In this document: positions 23,243 to 35,310 of the stretch, one piece after another | Layout: each line of letters opens with the position of its first letter | How positions within the stretch are numbered: the first letter of the stretch is position 1 | Assembly (NCBI RefSeq): GCF_013460135.1 | Contig: NZ_CP038155.1 | Coordinates: 1,426,001 to 1,490,000 of the forward strand | Reading direction: 5' to 3' | Source: Arsenophonus endosymbiont of Aphis craccivora | GTDB taxonomy: Bacteria > Pseudomonadota > Gammaproteobacteria > Enterobacterales > Enterobacteriaceae | DNA length: 64,000 bases | Position numbers and translations under genes: made by a program | The notes under the pieces: model-generated | The model's input: the letters and a program-made list of their open reading frames with translations, nothing else | Databases searched by the model: none | What the model was told of the DNA's origin: nothing

Positions 23243-24586
23243 GTGACTAATTTGCCACTTGATTTTTCATCTAATGAATTTCAACCATTGGCCGCAAAAA
23301 TGCGGCCAATCAACTTAGAGCAATATATTGGCCAGCTCCATTTATTAGCTAAGGACAAGCCACTTGCGCGTGCTATTGGTGCAGACCAACTGCATTCCAT
23401 GATTTTGTGGGGGCCGCCAGGTACCGGAAAAACGACCCTGGCTGAAATTATCGGTCACTATGCGGATGCCGCCATTGAAAAGATCTCAGCGGTAACCTCA
23501 GGTATCAAAGAGATCCGCGAGGCGATTGAAATTGCTCGCCAAAATCGGCAATTAGGGCGAAGAACGATTTTATTTGTTGATGAAGTTCATCGCTTCAATA
23601 AAAGTCAACAAGATGCCTTTTTACCTCATATAGAAGATGGTACGGTAACGTTTATTGGCGCCACAACAGAAAATCCTTCTTTTGAGCTCAACTCAGCCTT
23701 ACTTTCAAGCGCGCGGGTTTATCTACTGAAACTGCTTTCTAATGAAGAAATTGTCATGGTTTTGCAGCCAGCAATCGAGGATAGAGAACGTGGTTATGGT
23801 GGCCAGAAAATTATTTTGCCCGATGACACCTGTGACATGATAGCCCAATTAGCCAATGGTGATGCCAGACGAGCATTAAATTTACTGGAAATGATGGTCG
23901 ATATGGCTGAGATCAATGATAAAGATCAGCGAATATTAGCCGTAAATTTACTAAAAGAAGTTAGTGGTGAAAGAAGCGTTCGTTTTGATAATCAAGGCGA
24001 TCGTTATTATCATCTCATTTCCGCACTACATAAATCTGTCCGTGGCTCTGCCCCCGATGCAGCGCTTTATTGGTATGCCCGCATTATCACTGCTGGCGGT
24101 GACCCTTTATATGTTGCTCGTCGACTGCTGGCTATTGCCTCTGAAGATATAGGCAATGCTGATCCGAGAGCAATGCAAGTTGCGATAGCGGCGTGGGATT
24201 GTTTCACCCGTGTTGGCCCAGCGGAAGGAGAGCTAGCCATTGCCCAAGCAATTGTCTATTTAGCTTGTGCTGCTAAAAGTAATGCCGTTTATAAGGCTTT
24301 TCAGGCCGCCATAACAGACGCAAAGCAACAGCCAGATTATGATGTCCCTCCTCATTTACGTAATGCACCGACTAAGTTAATGAAAGAGATGGGCTTAGGT
24401 CAAGAATATCGCTATGCTCACGATGAGCTCAATGCTTATGCTGCTGGTGAAAATTACTTTCCCGCCGAGATGCAAGAAACACGTTATTATTTGCCATCAA
24501 ATCGTGGTTTAGAAGGAAAAATTGGCGAAAAATTATCCTGGCTGACTGAATTGGATCAAAATAGCTTAACAAAACGCTATCGTTAA
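23243..24586 (+). CDS. rarA: RarA (MgsA), AAA+ replication-associated recombination protein
   Basis: DNA-dependent ATPase related to clamp loaders that acts at stalled replication forks and interacts with SSB. The 447-residue product equals E. coli RarA in length. Motifs: Walker [14 protein letters not shown] near residue 58, Walker [21 protein letters not shown], sensor 1 GATTENPSF, an arginine-finger region (LSSARVYLL) and the C-terminal tetramer domain ([20 protein letters not shown]). The start is the GTG at 23243, preceded by AAGGAGGTGAG. The frame is open slightly further upstream but that part overlaps lolA. Confidence 0.95.
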   Translation: MTNLPLDFSSNEFQPLAAKMRPINLEQYIGQLHLLAKDKPLARAIGADQLHSMILWGPPGTGKTTLAEIIGHYADAAIEKISAVTSGIKEIREAIEIARQNRQLGRRTILFVDEVHRFNKSQQDAFLPHIEDGTVTFIGATTENPSFELNSALLSSARVYLLKLLSNEEIVMVLQPAIEDRERGYGGQKIILPDDTCDMIAQLANGDARRALNLLEMMVDMAEINDKDQRILAVNLLKEVSGERSVRFDNQGDRYYHLISALHKSVRGSAPDAALYWYARIITAGGDPLYVARRLLAIASEDIGNADPRAMQVAIAAWDCFTRVGPAEGELAIAQAIVYLACAAKSNAVYKAFQAAITDAKQQPDYDVPPHLRNAPTKLMKEMGLGQEYRYAHDELNAYAAGENYFPAEMQETRYYLPSNRGLEGKIGEKLSWLTELDQNSLTKRYR

Positions 24587-24633
24587 AAAGCTCAATGGGG
24601 TAATGTAGCCAGATCAGGCTAAAAAAGTGTTAA

Positions 24634-25989
<1,356 letters not shown>

Positions 25990-26088
25990 CGCAAGGAGTG
26001 ATGTTATTGAAATAGCGATGCTTGTGATTAACAAATAAACTTGTCGGTAATATTCAGCGAATATCAGCCAAATGTAATCGGACATAAT

Positions 26089-26120
26089 ATAAAGCTACTG
26101 TTTAAAAGTAGCTTTATTTA
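26089..26120 (+). terminator. intrinsic terminator after serS
   Basis: ATAAAGCTAC (26089-26098) pairs perfectly with GTAGCTTTAT (26108-26117) around a 9-base loop, followed by TTATTATT. It is 100 bases beyond the serS stop. Confidence 0.65.
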
Positions 26121-26301
26121 TTATTGCAGATCGGCCATGACAAAAGTGCTGAGTAGATATCATATTTTAATCTTGCTGGTGAATTTTCTATTTATTTCCT
26201 GTGCCAAATAAGATAATTTTTTCTTACTAATCGCTTCAATTAAGTTTATTGCTATTTATGCTTTAGTTAATAAAAAAATATCAATTGAATATGTTTAAGA
26301 A
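26118..26301. other. AT-rich remnant sequence between serS and IS copy 1
   Basis: No recognisable gene. A short frame from ATG at 26138 encodes a hydrophobic 24-residue peptide (MTKVLSRYHILILLVNFLFI then SCAK) and stops at TAA. The same frame stays open afterwards to about 26298. It could be the wrecked start of a membrane protein that was cut by the IS-associated rearrangement, but I cannot identify it. Confidence 0.25.
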
Positions 26302-27287
26302 GGCTTTGTTGAATAAATCGAACTTTTAGGTGATTGGCGGAGCTGATCGCTAAATTCGTTTCAACATCAGGTCCCCATGGCAAAGCAAAAGTTTAAAATT
26401 ACCAACTGGCCCGCGTACAACAAGGCACTCAGACAACGCGGTTCCCTGACGGTCTGGCTTGATGAGTCGGCCATCGCTGGATGGACTGACAGTTCTTCGC
26501 CTGAAGGTCGTGGCCGGCCGCTTTACTACAGCGATATGGCTGTTACCACTGTCCTGATGATGAAGCGTGTGTTTAACCTGTCGCTCCGGGCATTACAGGG
26601 CTTCGTTGATTCGATTTTTAAACTCATGTCTTAGCCGCTGTGCTGTCCGGATTACTCGCTGGTCAGCAGACGAGCAAAGAGCGTCAACATCAGCATAAAA
26701 ACGCCAACGCGTGGTGAAATCTCGCATCTGGTCATCGACAGTACCGGTCTGAAGGTCTTTGGCGAAGGTGAATGGAAAGTTAGGCAGCATGGGGCTGACA
26801 GACGAAGAGTGTGGCGCAAGCTTCATCTGGCAGCAGACAGTGTGAATCATGAGATTATCTGTGCCGACTTATCGCTCAGCGGAACGACAGATGCGCAGGC
26901 ACTGCCGGGCCTGATTAACCAAACCCACCGGAAAATCAGGCCCCTTATCCCGCCGCGAAGCGGAGCGAAATACTGGCCGGACAAGTACCATGAACGTAAC
27001 CATGCGGTGGCGAATCAGCGTCTGAGCAGGAGTAATGATATGTGGAAAAAGAAAGTGGGTTATCACCGGCGTTCAGTGGCAGAAACAGCGATGTTCCGCA
27101 TAAAAACTTTGCTGGGTGGCCATCTGAGGCTGCGTGACTATGAGGCTCAGGTAGGTGAAGCAATGGCGATGGTCAAAGCGCTGAACCGTATGACGTTGTT
27201 GGGTATGCCACACAGCGTCAGGATCGGATAACAGCTGTAGCAGAGGGAGCCATCCTGGCGGCTAATTCTGATTTATTCAACAAAGCC
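26302..27287 (+). mobile_element. IS903-like element (IS5 family), copy 1, defective
   Basis: An element of 986 bp with perfect 18-bp terminal inverted repeats (GGCTTTGTTGAATAAATC and its complement). It is 69 bp shorter than the 1055-bp full copies in this window. The missing part lies between two AAAATCAGG repeats in the full copy, one of which remains, so it arose by deletion between short repeats. The flanks (GTTTAAGAA left, CATCAAAGT right) are not target duplications. The right end cuts ycaO, so this copy marks a deletion or rearrangement boundary. Confidence 0.95.
26377..27231 (+). pseudogene. IS903-like transposase, copy 1: nonsense codon plus 69-bp deletion
   Basis: DDE transposase relic. 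Compared with the 307-residue intact copies it has TAG at 26632-26634 in place of Leu86, and an in-frame loss of 23 codons that includes the second catalytic Asp (D193, in SADGAYD). D121 (IDSTG) and E259 (VAET) remain in the sequence. The product cannot be active. The same TAG is found in copy 4, so the two share ancestry or have exchanged sequence. A serine codon to its left and the Asn codon at 26842-26850 (GTGAATCAT) link it to copy 5 instead. Confidence 0.93.
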
Positions 27288-28357
27288 CATCAAAGTAGCA
27301 AATTCTGCGTTTGTAGTGCCTTTAAAGTTCCAATCGACAAAGGAATAATCGGCATCACGTTTAAATAGATCCCAACTAATTAAACCGCTTGAATCAATAA
27401 AATGGGTTTCCAGATTAGTATGCTCTGCAACTTCATCATCATCAAATGTTGGCATATTAAATACATCCAAATCTTTTAAACTGCGGCCTTGCAGTAATTC
27501 GGTAACTGTACGTTCAAGTGCGATACCAAAATCAGGATGGGCACCAAAAGAAGCGAAACAAGTGCCATTACTCGGATTAAAAAGTACCACACAGATAAAC
27601 GGGTATTTACCACCGAGAAAAGCATCAAAACAGAAAATAGGAAAACCTTCCTCTTCTAATTTAGCAACTGCCTGAACAACGCCAGGATAGCGCTCCATGA
27701 CATGCTCAGGAATAACAGGCCAACTGATTCGCTCGGCAATAATACGGTTTTTAATATGACGCTCAAAGATCTCTGACAATGCCTGCACCCGCGCTTCATC
27801 TTGCGTATTACCGGCTGACATGCCATTCGACACATACAGATTACCAATAATATTCATTGGAATATAAACCGTTTGTTGATCGGATTGGCGGATAAAAGGT
27901 AACGTACAAATCCCACGGGCTCTATTACTTGATTGTAAATCAATCAGCATGCTAGCGGACAGATTATTTTCAGGATCGTAGAAAGTACGTAATTTTTCAT
28001 CCAGCATTCCTTCAGGTAAGTGATCGTCCGATGTTAGAGCAAACCACTTTTCATTGGGATAGTGGACAAAATTACCATTTGCAATTTTAGCGCCTAGATA
28101 AAAATCAGCGAAAAAGTAATTGGTTGCTAAACGTTCAAAATATTCCCCCAGTGCAGAGGCCAAGGCGGCTTTTTTACTAGCGCCTTTACCGTTAGTAAAA
28201 CACATATGGCAGTCTCTATCACGGATATGGATTGACCAGACATTCGGCACTGGATTTAACCAAGAGGCCTCTTCAATATAAAAACCGAGTTTTGCTGAAA
28301 CGTGGTAATAGAATCTTCTAATGCGGCATCTTTGCCAGGAATAAAAGTTTGGCTCAT
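27288..28357 (-). pseudogene. ycaO: ycaO relic: YcaO ATP-dependent ribosomal-protein-S12 methylthiolation helper, truncated by IS
   Basis: YcaO-domain ATPase; in E. coli YcaO (586 residues) assists RimO in beta-methylthiolation of ribosomal protein S12. The start is ATG at 28357 (MSQTFIPGKDAALEDSITTF). A small deletion near 28285 shifts the frame: reading in the next frame gives LGFYIEEASWLNP before the long preserved stretch from PNVWSIHIRDRD. Conserved parts include FTNGKGASKKAALASALGEY, MNIIGNLYVSNGMSAGNT and FASFGAHPDFGIALERTVTE. At 27288 the gene ends in the IS copy after FATLM, so about 250 C-terminal residues are gone. The focA-pfl genes next to ycaO in E. coli are also missing. Confidence 0.92.
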
Positions 28358-28564
28358 AAATTGGTTACTTATTCGTTTTTGATAACTAAAAGCAGATAAT
28401 ACGGCATTTTTGTTTGCTTCTCTATTCAATAGGCCACAGTAGCAAAATGCAATATTGAAATTAATAGCTATTTTTGCTGGAAATAATAGAAATATATTTT
28501 GCATTTTATATAATTTACCAAATTTTTCAAATGGTATTTTATTATGAAGAAGTGAAATATTTCT

Positions 28565-29587
28565 TTGTTAGTTGGTGCTATGTTGTTAACTAACAGTGCT
28601 GCTTCTGCCTTACCAACCATTACAGTACTAGCCACTGGAGGTACGATAGCTGGTGGCGGTGATTCAGCGACTCAATCCCAATATACAGCCGGTAAAGTGA
28701 GTATTGATGCATTAATTAATGCGGTACCTGAAATAAAGAAAATTGCGCATCTTCATGGCGAACAAATTGTTAATATCGGTTCGCAAGATATGAATGATCA
28801 GGTATGTTTAACTTTAGCGAAGAAAATTAATGCCGATTGTGACAAAACAGCTGGTTTTATCATTACTCATGGTACTGACACGCTAGAGGAAAGCGCTTAT
28901 TTTTTAGATTTAACCACCCACTGTCATAAAACAATTGTAATGGTTGGTGCGATGAAGCCAGCCACAGCATTAGGTGCTGATGGGCCGTTAAATCTCTATA
29001 ACGCCGTTATTGTTGCCACTGATAAAGAGGCTGGCAAACGAGGTGTCTTATTAGCCATGGACGATAAAGTTATTAGTGGTCGTAATGTGGTTAAAATGAA
29101 TACCAACTTTGTTGAAGCATTTGAAGCTGTTAATGCTGGCGCTGAAGCTTTTATCTACAATGGCAAAGTGCACTATTTAAACGCGGCTCAACCCAGAGCG
29201 CAGAACGCAATTTTTGATATTAGTCAGTTAGATAAATTACCTAAAGTTGGCATTGTTTATAACTATTCAAATGCATCGGCACTACCAGCCAAGTCATTGA
29301 TCTATCATGGCTATCAAGGCATTGTTAGTGCTGGAGTGGGTAACGGCAATATGTATAACAAAATTTTTAATGTATTGGCCGATGCAGTAAAACAAGGCAT
29401 AGGGGTTGTTCGCGCTAGTCGTGTGCCAACAGGTTTTACAACTCGCGATGCAGCAGTGGATGATAGTAAATATGGATTTGTTGCTGCAGAACGTTTGAAT
29501 CCGCAGAAGGCTCGGGTTTTACTACAGTTAGCCTTGACTCAAACCCATGACCCAATAAAAATTCAAGCGATGTTTGATAAGTATTAA
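28565..29587 (+). CDS. ansB: periplasmic L-asparaginase II with a stop at codon 4 of the original start
   Basis: Type II asparaginase hydrolyses asparagine to aspartate and ammonia in the periplasm. The catalytic body is complete: TGGTIAGGGDS (first Thr), GSQDMNDQ, HGTDTLEESAYFLDLT (Thr-Asp pair), the catalytic Lys region VVKMNTNFVEAF, KVGIVYNYSNAS and NPQKARVLLQLALTQT. The likely original start is ATG at 28544, but it reads M-K-K-stop (TGA 28553-28555) before NISLLVGAMLLTNSAASA, the rest of a signal peptide. Translation could begin at TTG 28565 or ATG 28577, giving a signal without its basic N-region, so export is doubtful. Its place between ycaO and serC differs from E. coli. Either a very recent pseudogene or a gene with a shifted start. 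Confidence 0.75.
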   Translation: MLVGAMLLTNSAASALPTITVLATGGTIAGGGDSATQSQYTAGKVSIDALINAVPEIKKIAHLHGEQIVNIGSQDMNDQVCLTLAKKINADCDKTAGFIITHGTDTLEESAYFLDLTTHCHKTIVMVGAMKPATALGADGPLNLYNAVIVATDKEAGKRGVLLAMDDKVISGRNVVKMNTNFVEAFEAVNAGAEAFIYNGKVHYLNAAQPRAQNAIFDISQLDKLPKVGIVYNYSNASALPAKSLIYHGYQGIVSAGVGNGNMYNKIFNVLADAVKQGIGVVRASRVPTGFTTRDAAVDDSKYGFVAAERLNPQKARVLLQLALTQTHDPIKIQAMFDKY

Positions 29588-29712
29588 TTAGTTATCAGAA
29601 AAATGCTGTTTGCCGGCCAGTTGTTTTATTTACAGCTGTTCAGTGGTAATGTTAAAATCTAACCAGAGATTAAATAATAGTAAAAGCTTAATTAGGTAAA
29701 TAAGGGTGGGTA

Positions 29713-30801
29713 ATGAGTCAGGTATATAATTTTAGCGCTGGTCCGGCCATGTTACCGGTAGAAGTTTTACATCGTGCACAACAAGAACTTTGTAATTGGA
29801 ACGGTATGGGTGTTTCGGTGATGGAAATAAGCCATCGCAGTGAAGCTTTTATGGAAATAGTTAGAGAAGCTGAACAAAATCTACGTCAATTACTCAAAAT
29901 ACCCGATAATTATAAAATCCTTTTTTGTCACGGTGGTGCCAGAGGTCAATTTGCCGCCTTGCCACTAAATTTATTTCAACCTGATGAAACCGTTGACTAT
30001 ATTGTTGGTGGCTATTGGGCAAAGTCTGCTGCGCAAGAGGCAGCAAAATATTGTGCTGTCAATGAGATTGATATTCGGCTGGAAAAATCAGCTTATTTAA
30101 GCGTGCAACCGATGGATAAATGGTCATTAACGACCAGTGCCAAATACCTTCATTATTGCCCGAATGAAACGATTGATGGTATAGCTATCCACACACTACC
30201 TGATTTTTCGGCCGATAAAATTGTTATTGCTGATTACTCCTCAGCTATCTTATCACGGCCACTTGATGTCAGCCGTTTTGGTGTTATTTATGCTGGTGCG
30301 CAAAAAAATATTGGGCCAGCAGGCATCACATTGGTTATCATTCGGGAAGATTTGTTAGGTCGGGCGAGAAAGGCTACCCATTCTATCCTTGATTACACCA
30401 TATTGGCTAAAAATGACTCAATGTACAATACGCCCCCAACTTTTGCCTGGTATCTATCGGATATGGTGTTTAAATGGTTAAAACAGCAGGGTGGCTTGCA
30501 AGAAATAGAAAAACGCAATCAACAAAAAGCCCGCTTACTGTATGATGTTATTGATAATAGCCAGTTTTATATTAATCGAATCGATCCAGTTAATCGTTCG
30601 GTCATGAATATTCCATTCCAAATGGTAAAACCTAACTTAGATGATAAATTTATCAAAGCGGCAGAGCGGCAAGGGCTACTGTTCCTGAAAGGGCATAAAG
30701 CAGCAGGTGGCATGCGTGCTTCAATTTATAATGCTATGCCGCTGGCTGGTGTACAGAAGCTAGTTGATTTTATGATTGATTTTGAACATCAGAATAAATA
30801 A
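29713..30801 (+). CDS. serC: phosphoserine/phosphohydroxythreonine aminotransferase
   Basis: PLP enzyme that makes 3-phosphoserine for serine synthesis and 4-phosphohydroxythreonine for pyridoxal phosphate synthesis. The 362-residue protein (362 in E. coli) begins [14 protein letters not shown], has the PLP lysine in [12 protein letters not shown] near residue 198, and ends with [29 protein letters not shown] precedes the ATG at 29713. It is upstream of aroA, the classical serC-aroA operon that joins serine and aromatic/enterobactin precursor synthesis. No lesion is seen. Confidence 0.96.
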   Translation: MSQVYNFSAGPAMLPVEVLHRAQQELCNWNGMGVSVMEISHRSEAFMEIVREAEQNLRQLLKIPDNYKILFCHGGARGQFAALPLNLFQPDETVDYIVGGYWAKSAAQEAAKYCAVNEIDIRLEKSAYLSVQPMDKWSLTTSAKYLHYCPNETIDGIAIHTLPDFSADKIVIADYSSAILSRPLDVSRFGVIYAGAQKNIGPAGITLVIIREDLLGRARKATHSILDYTILAKNDSMYNTPPTFAWYLSDMVFKWLKQQGGLQEIEKRNQQKARLLYDVIDNSQFYINRIDPVNRSVMNIPFQMVKPNLDDKFIKAAERQGLLFLKGHKAAGGMRASIYNAMPLAGVQKLVDFMIDFEHQNK

Positions 30802-30818
30802 ATTAAATAATCCTTTAT

Positions 30819-30847
30819 GGTTAGATTGGTAGTGATATCGTCTAACC
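30819..30847 (+). other. weak hairpin in the serC-aroA gap
   Basis: GGTTAGA (30819-30825) can pair with TCTAACC (30841-30847) around a 15-base loop, without a T tract. It lies where E. coli has an attenuator-like element between serC and aroA. Suggestive only. Confidence 0.3.
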
Positions 30848-30914
30848 CTATCAAATGAATATAAATGTGATTTAAATAATTTATCCAACTTCGTTATTGG
30901 AGAGTCTACTATTA

Positions 30915-32216
30915 ATGCAAGCCCTGACAATACAACCCATTTCTTACGTTGAAGGTACTATCAATCTTCCTGGCTCGAAAAGTATTTCTAACCGGGTACT
31001 ATTGTTAGCTGCATTAGCGCAAGGCCAAACCGTTTTAACTAATCTTCTTGCTAGTGATGATATTCTTCATATGCTTAATGCCTTGACAGCATTGGGTGTC
31101 GAATATCAATTATCCAAAGATCTCACCACGTGTATTGTAAAAGGTGGCTGGCATTATTTTAGCCATAGAAAAGGTTTAGAAATTTTTCTCGGTAATGCCG
31201 GCACGGCTATGCGCCCAGTAACTGCGGTTTTAGCTTTGGCGGACAATGATATTGTCTTAACCGGCGAGCCCAGAATGAAAGAGCGACCTATTGGCCATCT
31301 TATTGATGCGCTACAGCAAGGTGGAGCAAATATTGATTATCTTGAGCAAGCTGGTTATCCGCCTATAAGGATAAAAGGTTGCTTTCGCGGTGGGAATATC
31401 ACAGTAGATGGACGCGTATCTAGCCAATTTTTAACAGCTCTTTTAATGGCCGCACCTTTAGCGCCTAATGATACGACTATTCAGATAAAAGGAGAGCTGG
31501 TTTCTAAACCCTATATTGACATTACTCTGGCACTGATGCGTGATTTTGGCGTTGAAGTAGACAATCAACACTATTGTCGATTTCATATTAAAGCCGGACA
31601 ACACTATATTTCACCAGGGGATTATCTTGTTGAGGGCGACGGCTCTTCTGCCTCTTATTTTTTAGCTGCGGCAGCAATTAAAGGTGGTACTGTTAGGGTA
31701 ACAGGTATTGGCAAAGATAGCTTGCAAGGCGATACCCAATTCGCTGCTGTACTAGAAAAAATGGGTGCCAAAATACGTTGGGGTAAAGGTTATATTGAAT
31801 GTCAACGAGGTGAGTTAATTGGTATTGATATGGATATGAATGCGATCCCCGATGCGGCGATGACGGTTGCGACTCTGGCGCTATTTGCTCGTGGTGAAAC
31901 TATTATTCGTAATATCCATAACTGGCGGGTAAAAGAAACTGACAGATTAACGGCAATGGCGACTGAATTAACAAAAGTTGGCGCAAAAGTGGAAGAAGGT
32001 CGTGATTATATACGTATTTTACCGCCTAAATTATTACAGCATGCTGAAATAGCAACTTATAATGATCATCGTATGGCGATGTGCTTTTCACTTGTCGCGC
32101 TGTCAGATACGCCGGTTACCATTTTGGATCCAAATTGTACCGCTAAGACTTTTCCAGACTACTTTAATCAACTAGAAAAATTAAGTCATCGGTACTATAG
32201 TATGCCTAAAAATTAG
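30915..32216 (+). CDS. aroA: EPSP synthase
   Basis: 3-phosphoshikimate 1-carboxyvinyltransferase, the sixth step of the shikimate pathway to aromatic amino acids and folate. The 433-residue product (427 in E. coli) has the substrate-binding signatures [20 protein letters not shown] near the start, [17 protein letters not shown] (glyphosate/PEP loop), [37 protein letters not shown] and [16 protein letters not shown]. The start is ATG at 30915 (MQALTIQP); TTG at 30897 is in frame but includes the GGAGAG ribosome binding site. Kept intact, so the cell still makes aromatic compounds. Confidence 0.96.
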   Translation: MQALTIQPISYVEGTINLPGSKSISNRVLLLAALAQGQTVLTNLLASDDILHMLNALTALGVEYQLSKDLTTCIVKGGWHYFSHRKGLEIFLGNAGTAMRPVTAVLALADNDIVLTGEPRMKERPIGHLIDALQQGGANIDYLEQAGYPPIRIKGCFRGGNITVDGRVSSQFLTALLMAAPLAPNDTTIQIKGELVSKPYIDITLALMRDFGVEVDNQHYCRFHIKAGQHYISPGDYLVEGDGSSASYFLAAAAIKGGTVRVTGIGKDSLQGDTQFAAVLEKMGAKIRWGKGYIECQRGELIGIDMDMNAIPDAAMTVATLALFARGETIIRNIHNWRVKETDRLTAMATELTKVGAKVEEGRDYIRILPPKLLQHAEIATYNDHRMAMCFSLVALSDTPVTILDPNCTAKTFPDYFNQLEKLSHRYYSMPKN

Positions 32217-32301
32217 TACAATACTGAACGACGAGTATTATGCCTGCAACGCTAAATTTGCTCTAAATATCTCTTTGTTTTCCTTAATAGAATGAATTGA
32301 G

Positions 32302-32307
32302 TATAAT
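32302..32307 (+). promoter_or_regulatory. candidate -10 box for cmk
   Basis: TATAAT at 32302-32307, 67 bases before the cmk ATG, in the gap after aroA. A TTTTCC at 32278-32283 is an 18-base-spaced but poor -35. Suggestive only. Confidence 0.35.
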
Positions 32308-32373
32308 AGGGTACTTATTAGCCTGATAGAAAGTAGTTGCTAAATTGCATTTCTATCACAAAGGAGGAGTATA

Positions 32374-33060
32374 ATGGTGGTTTTACCCCCCGTTATCACA
32401 GTTGATGGTCCAAGTGGCGCAGGTAAAGGTACATTATGTCAGGCATTGGCAAATAAACTGGGCTGGCAGTTACTTGATTCTGGCGCCATTTACCGTGTTC
32501 TGGCTTTAGCAGCATTACATCATCATGTTGATATTACGTCTGAAGAAGCATTAGTTCCATTAGCGGCTAATATTGATGTCCGTTTTGAACCAAGAGAAAA
32601 CGAATTAGCTGTTATGCTTGAGGGGGAGGATGTTAGTAATACAATTCGTAGCGAAGTTGTTGGTAATACGGCATCTCTTAGCGCAACTTTTCCTCGCGTT
32701 AGAGAAGCATTATTGCGTCGGCAAAGAGCATTTCGCACTAAACCGGGTTTGATTGCTGACGGTCGTGACATGGGAACGGTGGTTTTTCCAGACGCACCAG
32801 TAAAGATTTTTCTTGATGCCCCACCTGAAGAGCGTGCTAGTAGAAGAATGCAACAGTTGCAGGAAAAGGGCTTTGATGTTAAATTAAGCGATATTTTAAC
32901 TGATATTAAAGAGCGTGATTATCGTGATCGTAATAGGTTAATTGCGCCATTGGTACCTGCAAAAGATGCGTTGATCCTGGATTCTACAAAGTTATCAATT
33001 GAATGGGTCATCGAGCAAGTACTTGCTTATGTGAAAAAAAAGCAAATATTATATATATAA
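32374..33060 (+). CDS. cmk: cytidylate kinase
   Basis: Phosphorylates CMP and dCMP for nucleotide recycling. The 228-residue product (227 in E. coli) has the P-loop [17 protein letters not shown] near residue 10, the CMP-binding segment [15 protein letters not shown], the [19 protein letters not shown] core and the [11 protein letters not shown] lid region. AAAGGAGGAG lies 5 bases before the ATG. It precedes rpsA, as in E. coli, where part of the rpsA transcript starts in or upstream of cmk. Confidence 0.95.
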   Translation: MVVLPPVITVDGPSGAGKGTLCQALANKLGWQLLDSGAIYRVLALAALHHHVDITSEEALVPLAANIDVRFEPRENELAVMLEGEDVSNTIRSEVVGNTASLSATFPRVREALLRRQRAFRTKPGLIADGRDMGTVVFPDAPVKIFLDAPPEERASRRMQQLQEKGFDVKLSDILTDIKERDYRDRNRLIAPLVPAKDALILDSTKLSIEWVIEQVLAYVKKKQILYI

Positions 33061-33228
33061 TATGCTCAATATTGATATATAATAAGTTAATACACCTATT
33101 TGGTGTAGCTGAATTTGTGTTCAGTTAAGTAAAGCTTTGTAACAAGGAGTGTTGCTAGGTATGTGAAATAAACCCATTTGGCAGGATGTTGAATGGCAGT
33201 TAAAATTAAAACTTTTGAATATCTTACT
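33061..33228 (+). promoter_or_regulatory. rpsA leader
   Basis: A 168-base AT-rich leader between cmk and rpsA. As in E. coli, no Shine-Dalgarno precedes the chosen rpsA ATG. E. coli S1 binds this leader and represses its own translation. An in-frame ATG at 33193 would add 12 residues not present in S1 proteins. Regulation is inferred from the family, not from a structure I could prove. Confidence 0.4.
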
Positions 33229-34902
33229 ATGACAGAATCTTTTGCTCAACTCTTTGAAGAATCTTTACAGAGTATCGAAACCCGTCCAGGGGCTATTGTT
33301 CGTGGTGTTGTTGTTGCTATCGACAAAGATGTCGTGTTAGTTGATGCCGGTCTGAAATCAGAATCAGCGATCCCAGTAGAACAATTTCAAAATGTGCAAG
33401 GTGAGCTAGAAATTCAGGTTGGTGATGAAATCGATGTTGCTTTAGATGCAGTAGAAGATGGTTTCGGTGAAACTATCCTGTCTCGCGAAAAAGCGAAACG
33501 TCATGAAGCTTGGTTGATGCTAGAAAAAGCCTATGAAGATGCCGAAACAGTTATGGGCATCATCAATGGCAAAGTGAAAGGTGGTTTCACAGTAGAATTA
33601 AAAGGAATTCGTGCATTTTTACCTGGTTCATTGGTTGATGTTCGCCCAGTTCGTGACACAACTCACCTGGAAGGTAAAGAGCTTGAGTTCCAAGTTATCA
33701 AACTGGATCAGAAACGCAATAACGTTGTTGTTTCGCGTCGTGCTGTGATTGAGTCTGAAAGCAGTGCAGAACGTGATCAGTTACTGGAAAACTTGCAGGA
33801 AGGCATGGAAGTTAAGGGTATTGTTAAAAACTTAACTGACTATGGTGCATTCGTTGATCTGGGCGGTGTTGATGGCTTATTACACATTACTGACATGGCT
33901 TGGAAACGTGTTAAACACCCAAGTGAAATTGTGAATGTTGGTGATGAAATCAATGTTAAAGTATTGAAGTTTGATCGTGATCGTACACGTGTTTCTTTAG
34001 GCCTGAAGCAGCTTGGAGAAGATCCATGGGTAGCTATTGCTAAGCGTTATCCAGAAGGCACTAAGTTGACAGGGCGAGTCACTAATCTTACTGATTATGG
34101 CTGCTTTGTTGAAATTGAGGAAGGTGTTGAAGGTTTAGTACACGTTTCCGAAATGGATTGGACTAATAAAAATATCCATCCATCTAAAGTTGTTAATGTG
34201 GGTGATGTTGTTGAAGTTATGGTTCTAGATATTGACGAAGAGCGTCGTCGTATCTCATTAGGTTTGAAACAGTGTAAACCAAATCCATGGCAGCAATTTG
34301 CAGAAACGCACAATAAGAATGATCGGGTAGAAGGTAAAATAAAATCTATTACTGATTTTGGTATCTTCATCGGTTTAGAAGGTGGTATTGATGGTTTAGT
34401 TCATCTGTCTGATATTTCTTGGAATGTTGCAGGTGAAGAAGCGGTTCGTGAATACAAAAAAGGCGATGAAATAGCTGCAGTTGTATTGCAAGTTGACGCT
34501 AAACGTGAACGTATTTCTTTGGGTATTAAACAGTTAGCGGAAGATCCATTTAATAACTATCTGTCTGCTCATAAGAAAGGTGTCATCGTTACCGGTAAAG
34601 TATTGGCTGTTGATGCGAAAGGAGCAACGATTGAGTTGGCTGCTGGTGTTGAAGGTCACTTACGTGCATCTGAAGCTTCGCGTGATCGCGTGGAAGATAC
34701 TACTCAAGTATTGAACGTTGGCGATACAGTTAAAGCTAAATATACTGGTGTTGATCGTAAAAACCGTATCATTACCTTATCTGTTCGTGCAAAAGATGAA
34801 GCAGATGAAAAAGATGCCATTGCTTCTGTGAACAAACAGGAAGATACCAATTTTGCCAATAATGCGATGGCAGAAGCGTTCAAAGCAGCGAAAGGCGAAT
34901 AA
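33229..34902 (+). CDS. rpsA: 30S ribosomal protein S1
   Basis: Large RNA-binding ribosomal protein that helps mRNAs dock on the 30S subunit. The 557-residue product equals E. coli S1 in length and has six S1 OB-fold repeats. The first two bind the ribosome ([20 protein letters not shown] at the start) and the later four bind RNA (for example [60 protein letters not shown]). The C-terminus [14 protein letters not shown] is intact. The start is ATG at 33229 by alignment with the family. Codon use looks more GC-containing than its neighbours, as expected for a highly expressed gene. Confidence 0.97.
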   Translation: MTESFAQLFEESLQSIETRPGAIVRGVVVAIDKDVVLVDAGLKSESAIPVEQFQNVQGELEIQVGDEIDVALDAVEDGFGETILSREKAKRHEAWLMLEKAYEDAETVMGIINGKVKGGFTVELKGIRAFLPGSLVDVRPVRDTTHLEGKELEFQVIKLDQKRNNVVVSRRAVIESESSAERDQLLENLQEGMEVKGIVKNLTDYGAFVDLGGVDGLLHITDMAWKRVKHPSEIVNVGDEINVKVLKFDRDRTRVSLGLKQLGEDPWVAIAKRYPEGTKLTGRVTNLTDYGCFVEIEEGVEGLVHVSEMDWTNKNIHPSKVVNVGDVVEVMVLDIDEERRRISLGLKQCKPNPWQQFAETHNKNDRVEGKIKSITDFGIFIGLEGGIDGLVHLSDISWNVAGEEAVREYKKGDEIAAVVLQVDAKRERISLGIKQLAEDPFNNYLSAHKKGVIVTGKVLAVDAKGATIELAAGVEGHLRASEASRDRVEDTTQVLNVGDTVKAKYTGVDRKNRIITLSVRAKDEADEKDAIASVNKQEDTNFANNAMAEAFKAAKGE

Positions 34903-34917
34903 TTAAGTTTAATCATA

Positions 34918-34936
34918 GGGCAACATTTTGTTGCCC
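34918..34936 (+). other. hairpin between rpsA and ihfB
   Basis: GGGCAAC (34918-34924) pairs perfectly with GTTGCCC (34930-34936) around ATTTT. No T tract follows, so it may be a partial terminator or an RNA end-stabiliser that lets some transcripts continue into ihfB. Confidence 0.5.
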
Positions 34937-34962
34937 CGTAACGGTAGTTTAGGGGAGGTACT

Positions 34963-35247
34963 ATGACCAGGTCTGAATTAATTGAAAGACTTATTAACCA
35001 ATTAGCTCATATACCAGCAAAACTTATTGAAGAAGCTGTGAAAGAAATGCTTGATCATATGGCAATAACACTTGCTAAGGGAGAGCGTATTGAGATCCGC
35101 GGATTCGGCAGTTTTTCTCTTCATTACCGTGCACCGCGCATCGGCCGTAATCCGAAAACGGGTGATAAAGTTGATTTGAAAGGAAAACATGTTCCTCATT
35201 TCAAGCCGGGTAAAGAATTACGTGATCGCGTTAACATTTATGCATAA
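34963..35247 (+). CDS. ihfB: integration host factor beta subunit
   Basis: DNA-bending protein that works as a heterodimer with IhfA in recombination, replication and transcription. The 94-residue product equals E. coli IHF-beta. It has the HU/IHF signature [20 protein letters not shown] near residue 46, with the DNA-intercalating Pro in the arm, and begins [29 protein letters not shown] precedes the ATG. It follows rpsA by 60 bases and is followed by a strong terminator. Confidence 0.97.
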   Translation: MTRSELIERLINQLAHIPAKLIEEAVKEMLDHMAITLAKGERIEIRGFGSFSLHYRAPRIGRNPKTGDKVDLKGKHVPHFKPGKELRDRVNIYA

Positions 35248-35278
35248 ATATTAACAAATTTAATTTATTTATTCTCTT

Positions 35279-35310
35279 AAAATGGTGCCTTAATTAAGGC
35301 GCCATTTTTT
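35279..35310 (+). terminator. intrinsic terminator after ihfB
   Basis: A 13-bp stem (35279-35291 with 35296-35308, one G-T wobble) around AATT is followed at once by a T tract. It ends the rpsA-ihfB unit. Confidence 0.9.

Noticed and set aside
26138-26212. Small hydrophobic ORF left of IS copy 1
   Set aside because: Only 24 codons with no family match; listed as possible debris, not as a gene.
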